In this document: positions 44,806 through 52,991 of the stretch, piece after piece
Position numbering within the stretch: position 1 is the first letter of the stretch
Layout: each line of letters opens with the position of its first letter
DNA from: Mesorhizobium sp. RMAD-H1
GTDB lineage: Bacteria > Pseudomonadota > Alphaproteobacteria > Rhizobiales > Rhizobiaceae
DNA length: 64,000 nucleotides
NCBI RefSeq assembly: GCF_014191375.1
Contig: NZ_JACHWN010000006.1
Span: 248,001-312,000, forward strand
Direction: 5' to 3'
Position numbers and translations under genes: made by a program
Notes under the pieces: model-generated
Seen by the model: the letters and a program-made list of their open reading frames with translations, nothing else
The model's database searches: none
Told to the model about the DNA's origin: nothing

Positions 44806-44968
44806 GTTTCGACCCACGCTCCGTGAAAAAAACGATTTCGGTCGCAGCGTCCATCATGTTGTCGTCTTACATCTTCCATCCGCGCTCCTGTGAAGAAGCG
44901 ACGACATGCATCGCGCTAAAAATCGTAACCCTTAATAGTTTCGATCCACGCTCCCGTGAAGGAGCGAC
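44806..44968 (-). CRISPR. Minimal, partly degenerate type I-C CRISPR array (3 repeats, 2 spacers)
   Basis: Three repeats lie at 44806-44835 (30 nt, degenerate), 44872-44902 (31 nt, several changes) and 44938-44968 (31 nt, best preserved). Spacers are 36 nt (44836-44871) and 35 nt (44903-44937). On the minus strand the best repeat begins GTCGCTCC and ends GTGGATCGAAAC, the known type I-C form, so transcription would run leftward, the same direction as cas. The most decayed repeat is then leader-distal, as is normal at array ends. Spacers show no match inside this window. Confidence 0.88.
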
Positions 44969-45109
44969 CGAGAGCCTCGTGAAGCGGTTCTTCGCCCAGG
45001 CGCGCTCCAGATGGATCAAGACCGCCTGCGCAGGCAATAGGCGCATGCTGGAGCGCAGAGAGGGGGATGGGCTCCATCTCGCCGCCATTTCCCCTTCCGC
45101 TTCCGTGGC
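44969..45109. other. Interval between cas7 and the CRISPR remnant (possible leader)
   Basis: This 141-bp interval occupies the leader position for a leftward array but is not AT-rich as leaders usually are. No cas4, cas1 or cas2 sequence is recognisable. Short open frames crossing it are translations of the repeats. Confidence 0.4.
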
Positions 45110-46060
45110 TCAGAGCTTCTCGATGATGTCGACGCCGGCGGGGAGGTTCTCGCGGTCGATGGTGATCATGTAGTCCGAGAACTTCCGGGCCGGCGGGAGA
45201 TTATCCAGGCGTGCGTCGATCTCGCGGAATTCGCCGTCGATGTTGCGGCCGATCCTGACGAGATCAAACAACTTGCCGGCGGGGGCGTCGCCGAGCGGGT
45301 TCCGATGCTTAAAGACGATCAGCTTGCGGCTGGCCATTTCGCCGCGCGCGGCGGAACGGTCGTGTTCGAACATGTTTTTCAGCGCTTCGAACAGGAGGTC
45401 GAGGTCGGCTTGGGAAAAACCGGTGCGCTCGGCAAATTTGGCGGAGATGAAACCGTGGGCAACATAGAGGCCATAGGGCACGATGTGCTTGCGGCCCATG
45501 GTGCGGTTGTCGGTGCGCTCGCTGGCGTCGCTGCCTTCGGTCTTCTGCTTCTTCTCGGCCTCGTTGGTCGCTGCCATGCGGGTGATTGAAATTTCCACCG
45601 GGACGATGGGCTCGACGGAGGTGGCGAAGGTCAGCTGAACCGGCCCTTTCACCTGTCCGGTATTAATGCCCGTCGACATGACCGCGCCGAAGGTGCGCAC
45701 GTCGAAGAAGTTCTTGCACATGAAGTCGCGCAGCTTGATGGCTTCGGCGTCGTCCTTAGGATTGAGCGTCTTGTCCTTGTCCACCTTGGGATCGTCGGGG
45801 CGCAGCGCCTTATAGGCCAGCCGGTGCTTTTCGTTCAGGATCGCGCCTTCCTGCACATAGATGTGGTAGCCCTCCTGCTCCTCGCGCGCCAGCTCCACAT
45901 AGTTACGGATCTTGCGCTTGAGGCTGACATCGGAGACGAGGCCGTGATTGGTTTCCGGGTCCAGGCGCGGCAGGTTTCCGGCATCCGGATCGCCATTCGG
46001 ATTGCCATTGGTGACGTCGAAAATGAGGACGAAGTCGTGGCGATTTGCAAGCTTGGTCAT
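45110..46060 (-). CDS. cas7: Type I-C Cascade backbone protein Cas7 (Csd2)
   Basis: The 316-residue protein forms the crRNA-covering filament. It opens with NRHDFVLIFDVTNGNPNGDP, DAGNLPRLDPETNHGLVSDV and SLKRKIRNYV, the canonical Csd2 start. FDVRTFGAVMSTGINTGQVK and the mid-protein RTMGRKHIVPYGLYVAHGFI are also typical. Length is normal and no defect is visible. In this locus it is the last cas gene, followed after 141 bp by the mini-array. Its first 158 bases are also covered by the overrunning end of cas8c in another frame. Confidence 0.95.
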   Translation of the reverse strand: MTKLANRHDFVLIFDVTNGNPNGDPDAGNLPRLDPETNHGLVSDVSLKRKIRNYVELAREEQEGYHIYVQEGAILNEKHRLAYKALRPDDPKVDKDKTLNPKDDAEAIKLRDFMCKNFFDVRTFGAVMSTGINTGQVKGPVQLTFATSVEPIVPVEISITRMAATNEAEKKQKTEGSDASERTDNRTMGRKHIVPYGLYVAHGFISAKFAERTGFSQADLDLLFEALKNMFEHDRSAARGEMASRKLIVFKHRNPLGDAPAGKLFDLVRIGRNIDGEFREIDARLDNLPPARKFSDYMITIDRENLPAGVDIIEKL

Positions 46061-46466
46061 CAGACGGTCTCCCGGAATCAGCCGCTTCGGTGTTCCTGCG
46101 CGATTTGAAAAATTCGCTGTGCTGGTGATGGTATCCCAAGCCGAAGAGTGCCTGCTCCTTTGCTGAGAAGGAGGACGGATAAGGATCGTTGCCCGGTTCC
46201 ATCAGGTCCATGATTTCTTCCTGTAGCCGGGTGAGGTTGATCTGACGGCCCTTGTTCTGCTTGCCGATCTTGGAAAGGTGATTGGCTGAGCCGCTGTCGA
46301 GCATCGAGAAAACCTTGCGCGGCGTTGCGGAGGCGGAAGCGTAAAATTTATCCTTGATCGTCGCATTGACATTATTGCCAAGCGCGGCACGCTGCATTTC
46401 CTCATAGACCGCAAAAAGCCGGCCCAGCAGATAGCCCTTGTTTCTTTCCTCCGGGTCCAGCGCCAC
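45903..46466 (-). CDS. Candidate internally translated Cas11c small subunit within cas8c
   Basis: Type I-C systems are known to make their small subunit from an internal start in cas8c. In the right place here, an in-frame GTG at 46466 is preceded by a perfect GGAGG (46472-46476) with a 5-base spacer. The product would begin VALDPEERNKGYLLGRLFAV, matching the start of the helical C-terminal domain. About 132 residues precede the point where cas7 starts, near the expected size, and it shares the abnormal cas8c tail. A weaker alternative is TTG at 46523 with GAGGTG upstream. Confidence 0.55.
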   Translation of the reverse strand: MALDPEERNKGYLLGRLFAVYEEMQRAALGNNVNATIKDKFYASASATPRKVFSMLDSGSANHLSKIGKQNKGRQINLTRLQEEIMDLMEPGNDPYPSSFSAKEQALFGLGYHHQHSEFFKSRRNTEAADSGRPSDDQACKSPRLRPHFRRHQWQSEWRSGCRKPAAPGPGNQSRPRLRCQPQAQDP

Positions 46467-47810
46467 GGGAACCTCCATATCGTAGTTTCGCATCAGAACG
46501 GCTTTGAGAATGCCGACGCGCAATGAATTCACCTCGCCATCGGCGCGGATGCGCATGAGCATGGTGGAGAGGAGCGTCAGCGGGTAGTTGGTGCCGGAAA
46601 GGATCGAACGCATCCAATCGCCGGCGAGATTGGGCGGAATGTTCTCGCGCTTGCCCAGCACGGCAAGCTCGATCAGGTAGCGCCAGAGTGGCGGATAGCC
46701 ACCGCGCGGCGCCGGCTTGACGCCCACCTCGTTGAGGAAACGCTGGTAGCGCTCTGTCAATGTGCCGAAACTGCCCTCGAAAAAAAAGCGGATTGAAAGC
46801 CGCGCTGCATTGGGAGCGAGGCCGAGAACACAAAAATCGACGTCTTCGGCAAGCTCCGGCTCGATATCTTTCAACTGCCGTCCTTCACGGATCGCTTCGA
46901 GCTTATGTCTGACTGCGTTGGCCGCTTCGGAATCGTCGGCATCCGCGTTCACATAGGCGGCGAAAAGGCTTTCCGCTTCCTTCGCGACCTGTGCATTCGA
47001 TGTGTCCGCCCAGAAGACGGTGGATGCATCGCCGATCTGAACACGCTGGCGGCTGTTGCGGTCGAGGAACTGGTTGAGAGCGGTGGTGTATTTCGCGGCA
47101 GCCCTCTCCGAAACGGGCGCGTTATTCCCTTGCTCATGCCCATAGGACGTGAACGCATCGAGATTGAACGAGACGAGCGCCGCGCCGGATGATTGCGCGC
47201 CCCAAACCCCTTTGATTGATGGGTGCAGCCGCGCCACGGGGCCAAACTCGCCGGTGACGAGACATATCTCGGACGATTTTCCTTCAGCGTCCGAAAGTTT
47301 CTCCCAGAAGGTCTTTGCCGCTGCCCGGTCATGGATGAAGCGGTTGTCGAGGCGCTCCTTTTCCAGAGCGAAGACCACATTCTGGTCCCTCATTTCCTCC
47401 GGCCAGCCAAGCTCGGAAAGCCGGTCGGCCGACCATCTCTGCAAAAACAATAAAAGCGCGTGAAGCCCTTCGTCCTTCGTGCCCTCCAGCGCCTCCACAT
47501 GACGTTTGACAAACGCAGCATGCTGGTCCGCCGCCCGCTTGCCTTCACCGGCGGTTACGCCAAGCACATAGGAGGTCTTGTCCCAAAGGAAATTAGGGGC
47601 GATGCCGGCGGTCCGTTTCACCGGCTGCGGTACCAGCAGCATCGCCGGCTGTTTCTTCTTGCCTTCGCCGCTGCGCAAATCGGTCACACTGGCGACGCTG
47701 CCGTCCTCTTTCAGGCCAATGGCGAAACCTATCTTCTCGATGGAATAGCCGAATGGCGGGGCGTCCGGCAGGCGGTCATAGGCCCTGGCGAGCGAGGCCA
47801 GAATGCTCAT
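45903..47810 (-). CDS. cas8c: Type I-C Cascade large subunit Cas8c (Csd1), with an abnormal 3' end
   Basis: The 635-residue protein has the Csd1 layout: start MSILASLARAYDRL, internal CLVTGEFGPVARLHPSIKGV, FWADTS and the C-terminal helical part ending near LFGLGYHHQHSEFFKS. The ATG at 47810 overlaps the cas5 stop (ATGA). After the expected end near the cas7 start, the frame continues about 50 codons inside cas7, giving an Arg/Pro-rich tail unlike the family. TGA codons ending at or beside the cas7 ATG exist in one neighbouring frame, so a late frameshift is likely. PAM recognition and Cascade assembly regions look intact. Confidence 0.88.
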   Translation of the reverse strand: MSILASLARAYDRLPDAPPFGYSIEKIGFAIGLKEDGSVASVTDLRSGEGKKKQPAMLLVPQPVKRTAGIAPNFLWDKTSYVLGVTAGEGKRAADQHAAFVKRHVEALEGTKDEGLHALLLFLQRWSADRLSELGWPEEMRDQNVVFALEKERLDNRFIHDRAAAKTFWEKLSDAEGKSSEICLVTGEFGPVARLHPSIKGVWGAQSSGAALVSFNLDAFTSYGHEQGNNAPVSERAAAKYTTALNQFLDRNSRQRVQIGDASTVFWADTSNAQVAKEAESLFAAYVNADADDSEAANAVRHKLEAIREGRQLKDIEPELAEDVDFCVLGLAPNAARLSIRFFFEGSFGTLTERYQRFLNEVGVKPAPRGGYPPLWRYLIELAVLGKRENIPPNLAGDWMRSILSGTNYPLTLLSTMLMRIRADGEVNSLRVGILKAVLMRNYDMEVPVALDPEERNKGYLLGRLFAVYEEMQRAALGNNVNATIKDKFYASASATPRKVFSMLDSGSANHLSKIGKQNKGRQINLTRLQEEIMDLMEPGNDPYPSSFSAKEQALFGLGYHHQHSEFFKSRRNTEAADSGRPSDDQACKSPRLRPHFRRHQWQSEWRSGCRKPAAPGPGNQSRPRLRCQPQAQDP

Positions 47811-48475
47811 CGCAGAATCTCCTTCGAATTCGGCCCGGGTATTTTGACGACCCCATTTTCCAGCTTGGCGCGGAAGAATAGCGACGGCTTGCCGGACGCG
47901 GCGTGGTCGATGTCCCAGAGCATCAGGCCCAGATCGCGGGTTTCGGCAACCGCTTCGGGGAGGGGCGCGTTCGGATCGAGAAGCTCGAAATGCGCCGCGA
48001 ATTCGCGTGTGCCGAGGCAGGGCTGGTGGAAACATTGTCCCCGCGCGGCGCGCCGGTTGAAAATGTCCAGATGCTTACCTTCGTTGTCGTCGAGACGGGC
48101 CTTATCCGTCATCCCGAAATGCGCCTCGATGACATAGGCCGGCTTGACGAGAACGGTAGAGGCGCGCTGCTGGCGGTCTACATCGACGATCAACTGCAAA
48201 TCTGCAAGGTCGCCACGCTTCATCGCGCTTTTGATCTTGCCGGCGGGCGCTTTGCCGCCCACTTCGTTGCGGCGGATCGATTGGAAGCGGATCGGCGCCA
48301 GCACATGGATCGCATCAATCACCCAGTGGATGGCTGGTTTCCAGTGGATCGCCTCAAGGATGCCGCGCGCGGCGGAAGGGGTCATCACGTCATAGCTGAC
48401 GCGCTCCACCTTAAGCTCAGGGCGCGTGAAACAGGCATGGTCGCCTGAGACTTTCAATCTTATTCCATATGCCAA
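47807..48475 (-). CDS. cas5: Type I-C Cas5 (Cas5d), crRNA-processing endoribonuclease
   Basis: The 222-residue protein is a Cas5d/Cas5c, which in type I-C replaces Cas6 and cuts the repeat RNA. The start GIRLKVSGDHACFTRPELKV, ERVSYDVMTPSAARGILEAI and the later HFELLDPN and DLGLMLWDIDH are typical. The length is usual. It lies 29 bases after cas3 and its stop overlaps the cas8c start. Catalytic residues in this family are variable, so activity cannot be certified from sequence. Confidence 0.93.
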   Translation of the reverse strand: MAYGIRLKVSGDHACFTRPELKVERVSYDVMTPSAARGILEAIHWKPAIHWVIDAIHVLAPIRFQSIRRNEVGGKAPAGKIKSAMKRGDLADLQLIVDVDRQQRASTVLVKPAYVIEAHFGMTDKARLDDNEGKHLDIFNRRAARGQCFHQPCLGTREFAAHFELLDPNAPLPEAVAETRDLGLMLWDIDHAASGKPSLFFRAKLENGVVKIPGPNSKEILR

Positions 48476-48504
48476 GATGTTTGCTCCCCACCCTTAATCC
48501 GCGT

Positions 48505-50778
48505 TCAAAGGATCGAGTTTTCCGCCGCCACGTAACCCGCATTGTCTTCCCACATCAGACCCGTCTCCGGTGTATAGAGACTGGCGTATTTCAAGACGGC
48601 GAACTGGTTCCCTCGTAGCTCCGGTTCGGCGAAGGCGACATGACCGTTGTCAAGCAGAAGTCGGCGGGCTTTGGGCGGAACCTGCACCGTGTATGTCTGC
48701 AAGGCGCGCGCGATTTTGCCGGAAGGGATCTTTTCATTCCGGAGTTCACTGGCGGCGGCCTGCGCAGTCTCGTCGCCGATGATAATCACCGGCTCCATAC
48801 CGCTTTCGATCATGCGGAATTTTTCTGCGACCGTACGGAATGCGAAATCGGTGCCATACTTGGGATTCCTACTTAGCTTGAAATCACCGAGAATATCCTT
48901 CGCATCGAGCCCGTCCCTGCCCACCCTCAAGCGCCAATAGACTTCCCTGAAATAAGCCTCGATGGCCTCTGGCGATTGGAGATCGACCTTGTCGGCGCCC
49001 ATGCGCTCCATATCGCGGATCAATCCCTTGATCTCGTTGGGCGGCGGATAATCCGGTGCCGAGAAGACGGTGACGATGCTCTCCTCTACCGGGCGCTTAC
49101 CTTCGCGGTTCACACGGCCCGCGGCCTGGATGATCTGGTCCAGCCCGGCTTCCGCTCGCCATGCCTTGGGGAAATCCACATCGACGCCTGCCTCGATCAG
49201 GCTGGTGGCGATGACTCGGCAGGGCTTTCCTGTTTTCAGCCTGCCGCGGACATCATGTAGAATAGCTTGCCGGTGCGTGGCATATTGCCGGGTGGTCAGA
49301 TGGACAAGGCCATCGAGCCCCGCGGATTTCGCATGCTTATAGAGCTCCAGCGCATGCTTGCGGCTATTGACGATGACCAGCGCCTGTTCTTCGTCATGGA
49401 GAGTGGCGACGAGTTCGTCGTTGCTCATCGGTCCGGCCTGGACGATGTTGGTGCGCCGCAGGGTGACCGAGAGCGGGTTCGGCGCCAGCTCACGATCCTC
49501 GTTTTCGTCCCCAAGTGACAGGCCGCCTTCCAGCTTTCGCAGGTCAAGCGCCGGTTGCGTCGCGGTGCATAGGATGATGCTGCAGCCGTAATTCAGCGCC
49601 AGTTCGTCGAGCATGCGGATCGCGGGCATCAGCAGGCCGCGCGGCAATGTCTGGGCCTCGTCCAGTATGATAACGCTGTTGGCGATGTTGTGGAGCTTGC
49701 GGGCGCGGGACGGCCGGGCGGCGAACAGGCTTTCGAACAGTTGCACATTCGTCGTCACGACAACGGGCGCAGCCCAATCCTCCATCGCCAGCCGCGTCTT
49801 GCTGACGCCCCACCGGTTCTTCTCCTCGAATGTCTCCTCATCGATGGCAGAATGGTGCTCGAGGACATTTTTCTTGCCCAGAATATCGCGGAAAATCGCC
49901 GCCGTCTGGTCGATGATCGACGTGAAGGGTATGGCGTAAATAATGCGCGTATGACCGTGAGCCCTGGCATGGTCCAGCGCAAAGCCCAATGAGGCGAGCG
50001 TCTTGCCGCCGCCTGTCGGCACGGTGAGGGTGAAGAGGCCGGGTCTTAGCGCAGCCTTGCCGCGGACATGGGTGAGGATATGGCGCCGCAGCCGGTTAAT
50101 CTCGCTGTCCGTGTTGCTTTTCCCGGCCATATACGCATCGAAAGCGGCGTGAAATTGCGGCAGCATATCTTGCAGGCGCGGCGTCCCCCGGTCCGGAAGC
50201 CGGCCTTCCAGTTGGAAATAGTATTTTTCCGTATCCTTGAAGTCCGCGTCGACAAGGCAGGAGAAGATCATGCGCGTCATGACGGAAAACTGAAACGCGC
50301 GGATGACGGGATCGGTGCTCAGCCGCTGGGTGAAAGGCGGAACGAGACCTTTTGGGTCAACGCCGCACAGTTCCGTTTTCCAGATTGTATCCAGCGGCTC
50401 GCCGGCTGCCTCCACCCGGTATTTCAGACAGGCACTGGCTGACGTATTGCAATCCGGCAATCCGGCGTGATGGCCGGCGATGCAGTAGGCGATCAATTCG
50501 GCGATGTTTTTATCCAGTCCGCTCGTGAATTCGCCGAGCATCAGGCGGGCGCCGGCGGTCGAGTGATCGACGCGGATATTTTCATCGTTCAGCCGCTTCT
50601 GGAAAGCCTCGCAATATTTGCCGAGGTCATGGAAAAGGCCCGCGAGAAACGCTGCTTTTCCAAGTCCGATAGAAGCGGCCATCGAATCCGCAAGTTTGGC
50701 GACAGCGAAAAGATGATCTGCAAGACGCTGCCAATCGCTCTTGTCCTCTGCGCTTCCGGAATGCGCGTAATAGATCAT
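48505..50778 (-). CDS. cas3: Type I-C Cas3 nuclease-helicase
   Basis: The 757-residue protein has an N-terminal HD nuclease (H22, and H50-D51 in GLFHDLGKYCEAFQ, followed by DHSTAGARLM and AGHHAGLPD) and an SF2 helicase (Walker A TGGGKT at 255-260, DEAQ at 373-376, VIATSLIEAGVDVDFP and QAAGRVNREGK). All motifs are intact. The start at 50778 gives MIYYAHSG, the usual opening; a farther ATG is less likely. It leads the cas operon, with its promoter in the roughly 170 bp shared with the divergent recombinase fragment. Confidence 0.95.
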   Translation of the reverse strand: MIYYAHSGSAEDKSDWQRLADHLFAVAKLADSMAASIGLGKAAFLAGLFHDLGKYCEAFQKRLNDENIRVDHSTAGARLMLGEFTSGLDKNIAELIAYCIAGHHAGLPDCNTSASACLKYRVEAAGEPLDTIWKTELCGVDPKGLVPPFTQRLSTDPVIRAFQFSVMTRMIFSCLVDADFKDTEKYYFQLEGRLPDRGTPRLQDMLPQFHAAFDAYMAGKSNTDSEINRLRRHILTHVRGKAALRPGLFTLTVPTGGGKTLASLGFALDHARAHGHTRIIYAIPFTSIIDQTAAIFRDILGKKNVLEHHSAIDEETFEEKNRWGVSKTRLAMEDWAAPVVVTTNVQLFESLFAARPSRARKLHNIANSVIILDEAQTLPRGLLMPAIRMLDELALNYGCSIILCTATQPALDLRKLEGGLSLGDENEDRELAPNPLSVTLRRTNIVQAGPMSNDELVATLHDEEQALVIVNSRKHALELYKHAKSAGLDGLVHLTTRQYATHRQAILHDVRGRLKTGKPCRVIATSLIEAGVDVDFPKAWRAEAGLDQIIQAAGRVNREGKRPVEESIVTVFSAPDYPPPNEIKGLIRDMERMGADKVDLQSPEAIEAYFREVYWRLRVGRDGLDAKDILGDFKLSRNPKYGTDFAFRTVAEKFRMIESGMEPVIIIGDETAQAAASELRNEKIPSGKIARALQTYTVQVPPKARRLLLDNGHVAFAEPELRGNQFAVLKYASLYTPETGLMWEDNAGYVAAENSIL

Positions 50779-50951
50779 CAGCCGCCCCCCAGCGCACTGC
50801 CGCCCATACGGGCTCAACCCAATTCGCTACCGGAGATTGCACATTTTCGGCGCGCTGTCGATCTTTATTTGCACGGCAAAGTTGTTTGACTTGCATCATT
50901 CCCGCTGCCGGCCTTATTGCTTTATCGGACATGACTTGCTAGGCCTTGCGG

Positions 50952-51791
50952 ATGTCAGCAGAAAGCTCTTCCCACTCCGCCAATACCCGCGCCGCCTATG
51001 TTCGCGACTGGCGCCACTATGCCGGCTGGTGCCGGCGCCGCGGACTTGAGCCGCTGCCGCCCGATCCCAGGCAGATCGGACTTTACCTCACAACCCAGGC
51101 CGCGCCCGGCGGGGAAGACGATGCGCCTGCGCTTTCGGCCACTACAATCGAACGCCGCTTGGCCGGGCTCGCCTGGAACTTCGCCCAGCGCGGCTTCAGC
51201 TTCGACCGCGGGGACAGCCATGTCGCCGAGGCTATTGCCGATATCCGTCGTCGGGCCAGGCCGCCTGCCGCGAAAGAACCGGTGAGGGCGGAGGACCTTC
51301 TGGCCATGCTCGGTACCCTTAGCCACGATCTCAGGGGCCTGCGCGACCGCGCCATCCTGCTGATCGGCTTTGCCGGAGGCCTGCGCCGTTCCGAGATCAC
51401 CGGCCTCGATCTTCGTCAGGGTGACAGCGCTGATGGCATGGGCTGGGTCGCCATTCAGGAAAAGAGCGTCCTCGTGACGCTTGCCGGTCCGAGCGGGCCG
51501 CGGACGATCGAGATCCCTCGCGGCCCATCCGAGCGCTCATGTCCGGTGGCGGCGCTCGAAAGGTGGATCCGGTTTTCCAGGATCGTCCGCGGCCCCCTGT
51601 TCCGTCGCATCCTGCGCGACGGAAAGACGATCGGCAATGAGCGGCTCAACGACCGGCATGTCGCGCGCCTGGTCAAGCAGACGGCCTTGGCCGCCGGCAT
51701 CCGCGCCGACCTCGCGGAAGAGGCACGCAGCGCCAGATTTGCCGGCCAGTCGCTACGCGCCGGCAACCGCCGGCCGAGGCTCCCGATCTAG
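50952..51791 (+). pseudogene. Tyrosine recombinase/integrase lacking its catalytic C-terminus
   Basis: The 279-residue product has the SAM-like core-binding domain (SANTRAAYVRDWRHYAGWCR) and the start of the catalytic domain with Arg I (GLRRSEITGLDL). The second catalytic box, normally HxLR, reads GQSLRAG, so the histidine is glutamine. The frame then ends as NRRPRLPI, before the second His box and the nucleophilic tyrosine that follow in this family. It should be inactive. The ATG at 50952 follows an earlier TTG. It diverges from cas3 and may mark how the island arrived. Confidence 0.82.
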
Positions 51792-51883
51792 GCGCGTTAT
51801 AGGACCCGTTTCCGGACCGCACTGCAGCCACATTCCGCACCGATCTGAATATCCCTTATCGATTCGAAAGACACTGGATCCCC

Positions 51884-52867
51884 ATGCGCAAAATCTGGCG
51901 CCGTCTCCTCGTTCTCGTGCTGCTGCTCGCCGCTTTCGTCTATCTCAACAATACGAGCCTGCTCGCATCAAGGCCGGACAAGGCGCCTACCTTGCTCGCC
52001 CATCGCGGCATCGCCCAGCGCTTCGACACGGCTGGCCTGCAGAACGATACCTGCACAGCCGAGCGGATCCTGCCACCGGCGCATGAATTTCTGGAAAACA
52101 CGATCCCCTCGATGCGCGCGAGCTTCGATGCCGGTGCCGATATCGTCGAAATCGACGTGCACCCGACGACCGATGAGCAGTTCGCCGTCTTCCATGACTG
52201 GACCCTCGATTGCCGCACCGACGGCACGGGCGTCACCCGCGTGCATTCGATGGCCGAACTCAAGAAGCTTGATATCGGCCATGGCTATACGGCCGATGGC
52301 GGCAAGACCTTTCCGTTCCGCGGCAAGGGCATCGGGCTGATGCCGTCGCTCGACGAAGTGCTGGCCGCATTTCCCGACCGGCGCTTCCTGATCAACGTCA
52401 AGAGCCGCGACCCGGAAGAGGGTGCGAAGCTTGCGACCGTGCTGAAAAACCGGCCCGAACAACGGCGGGCACAACTCATGGCCTATGGCGGGGACGAGCC
52501 GATTGCCACGCTCCGGAACCAGTTGCCCGAGGTCAGGACCCTCTCACGCGAATCCCTTAAGGCCTGCCTCATCCGCTATATCGCCTATGGATGGACCGGG
52601 ATCGTGCCGCAGACCTGCCACAACATGGCGGTTCTTGTCCCGATCAATGTCGCGCCATGGCTATGGGGCTGGCCGAACCGCTTCCTCAACCGCATGGAAG
52701 CGGCGGGCAGCGAGGTCTTCCTCCTCGGCCCCTATGACGGAGGCGGATTTTCCACCGGCATCGATACACCTGATGAAATCAGGCGAATTCCAGCGGGGTA
52801 TTCCGGCGGCATATGGACCAACGAGATCGAAATGGCGGCCAGGGAGCTGAATGCGGGGACGCGATAA
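51884..52867 (+). CDS. Glycerophosphodiester phosphodiesterase family protein
   Basis: The 327-residue protein starts with a membrane anchor or uncleaved signal (LLVLVLLLAAFVYL) and has the GDPD catalytic elements: H40-R41 in LLAHRGIAQ, ENTIPSMRASFDAGAD, then IVEIDVHPTTDEQFAVFHDW. The E-x-D pair and catalytic second His are in place. The LPPAHEF insertion between HR and ENT is longer than in GlpQ. It probably cleaves glycerophosphodiesters in the periplasm. It stands alone between the recombinase fragment and the cyclase gene. Confidence 0.9.
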   Translation: MRKIWRRLLVLVLLLAAFVYLNNTSLLASRPDKAPTLLAHRGIAQRFDTAGLQNDTCTAERILPPAHEFLENTIPSMRASFDAGADIVEIDVHPTTDEQFAVFHDWTLDCRTDGTGVTRVHSMAELKKLDIGHGYTADGGKTFPFRGKGIGLMPSLDEVLAAFPDRRFLINVKSRDPEEGAKLATVLKNRPEQRRAQLMAYGGDEPIATLRNQLPEVRTLSRESLKACLIRYIAYGWTGIVPQTCHNMAVLVPINVAPWLWGWPNRFLNRMEAAGSEVFLLGPYDGGGFSTGIDTPDEIRRIPAGYSGGIWTNEIEMAARELNAGTR

Positions 52868-52991
52868 CGCCGGGCTTACGGCAGGACACGGCCTCGTCCG
52901 CCTTCCGCGCGTTTGCCATGCCGAACCGGAAACAGAATTGTTCAATCTGGTCGCAACTTGCTCTAAGCTTCTCCCCTAAGGGAGACTGAGC

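Noticed and set aside
44823-45173. Open frames crossing the CRISPR remnant on both strands (also 44867-45088 minus)
   Set aside because: Their amino acid patterns come from translating the repeats; no ribosome site or known motif supports them.
46523-46535. TTG at 46523 with GAGGTG upstream as the main Cas11c start
   Set aside because: The spacing is good, but TTG is a weaker start and the resulting product begins before the conserved domain; the GGAGG-GTG at 46466 fits better.
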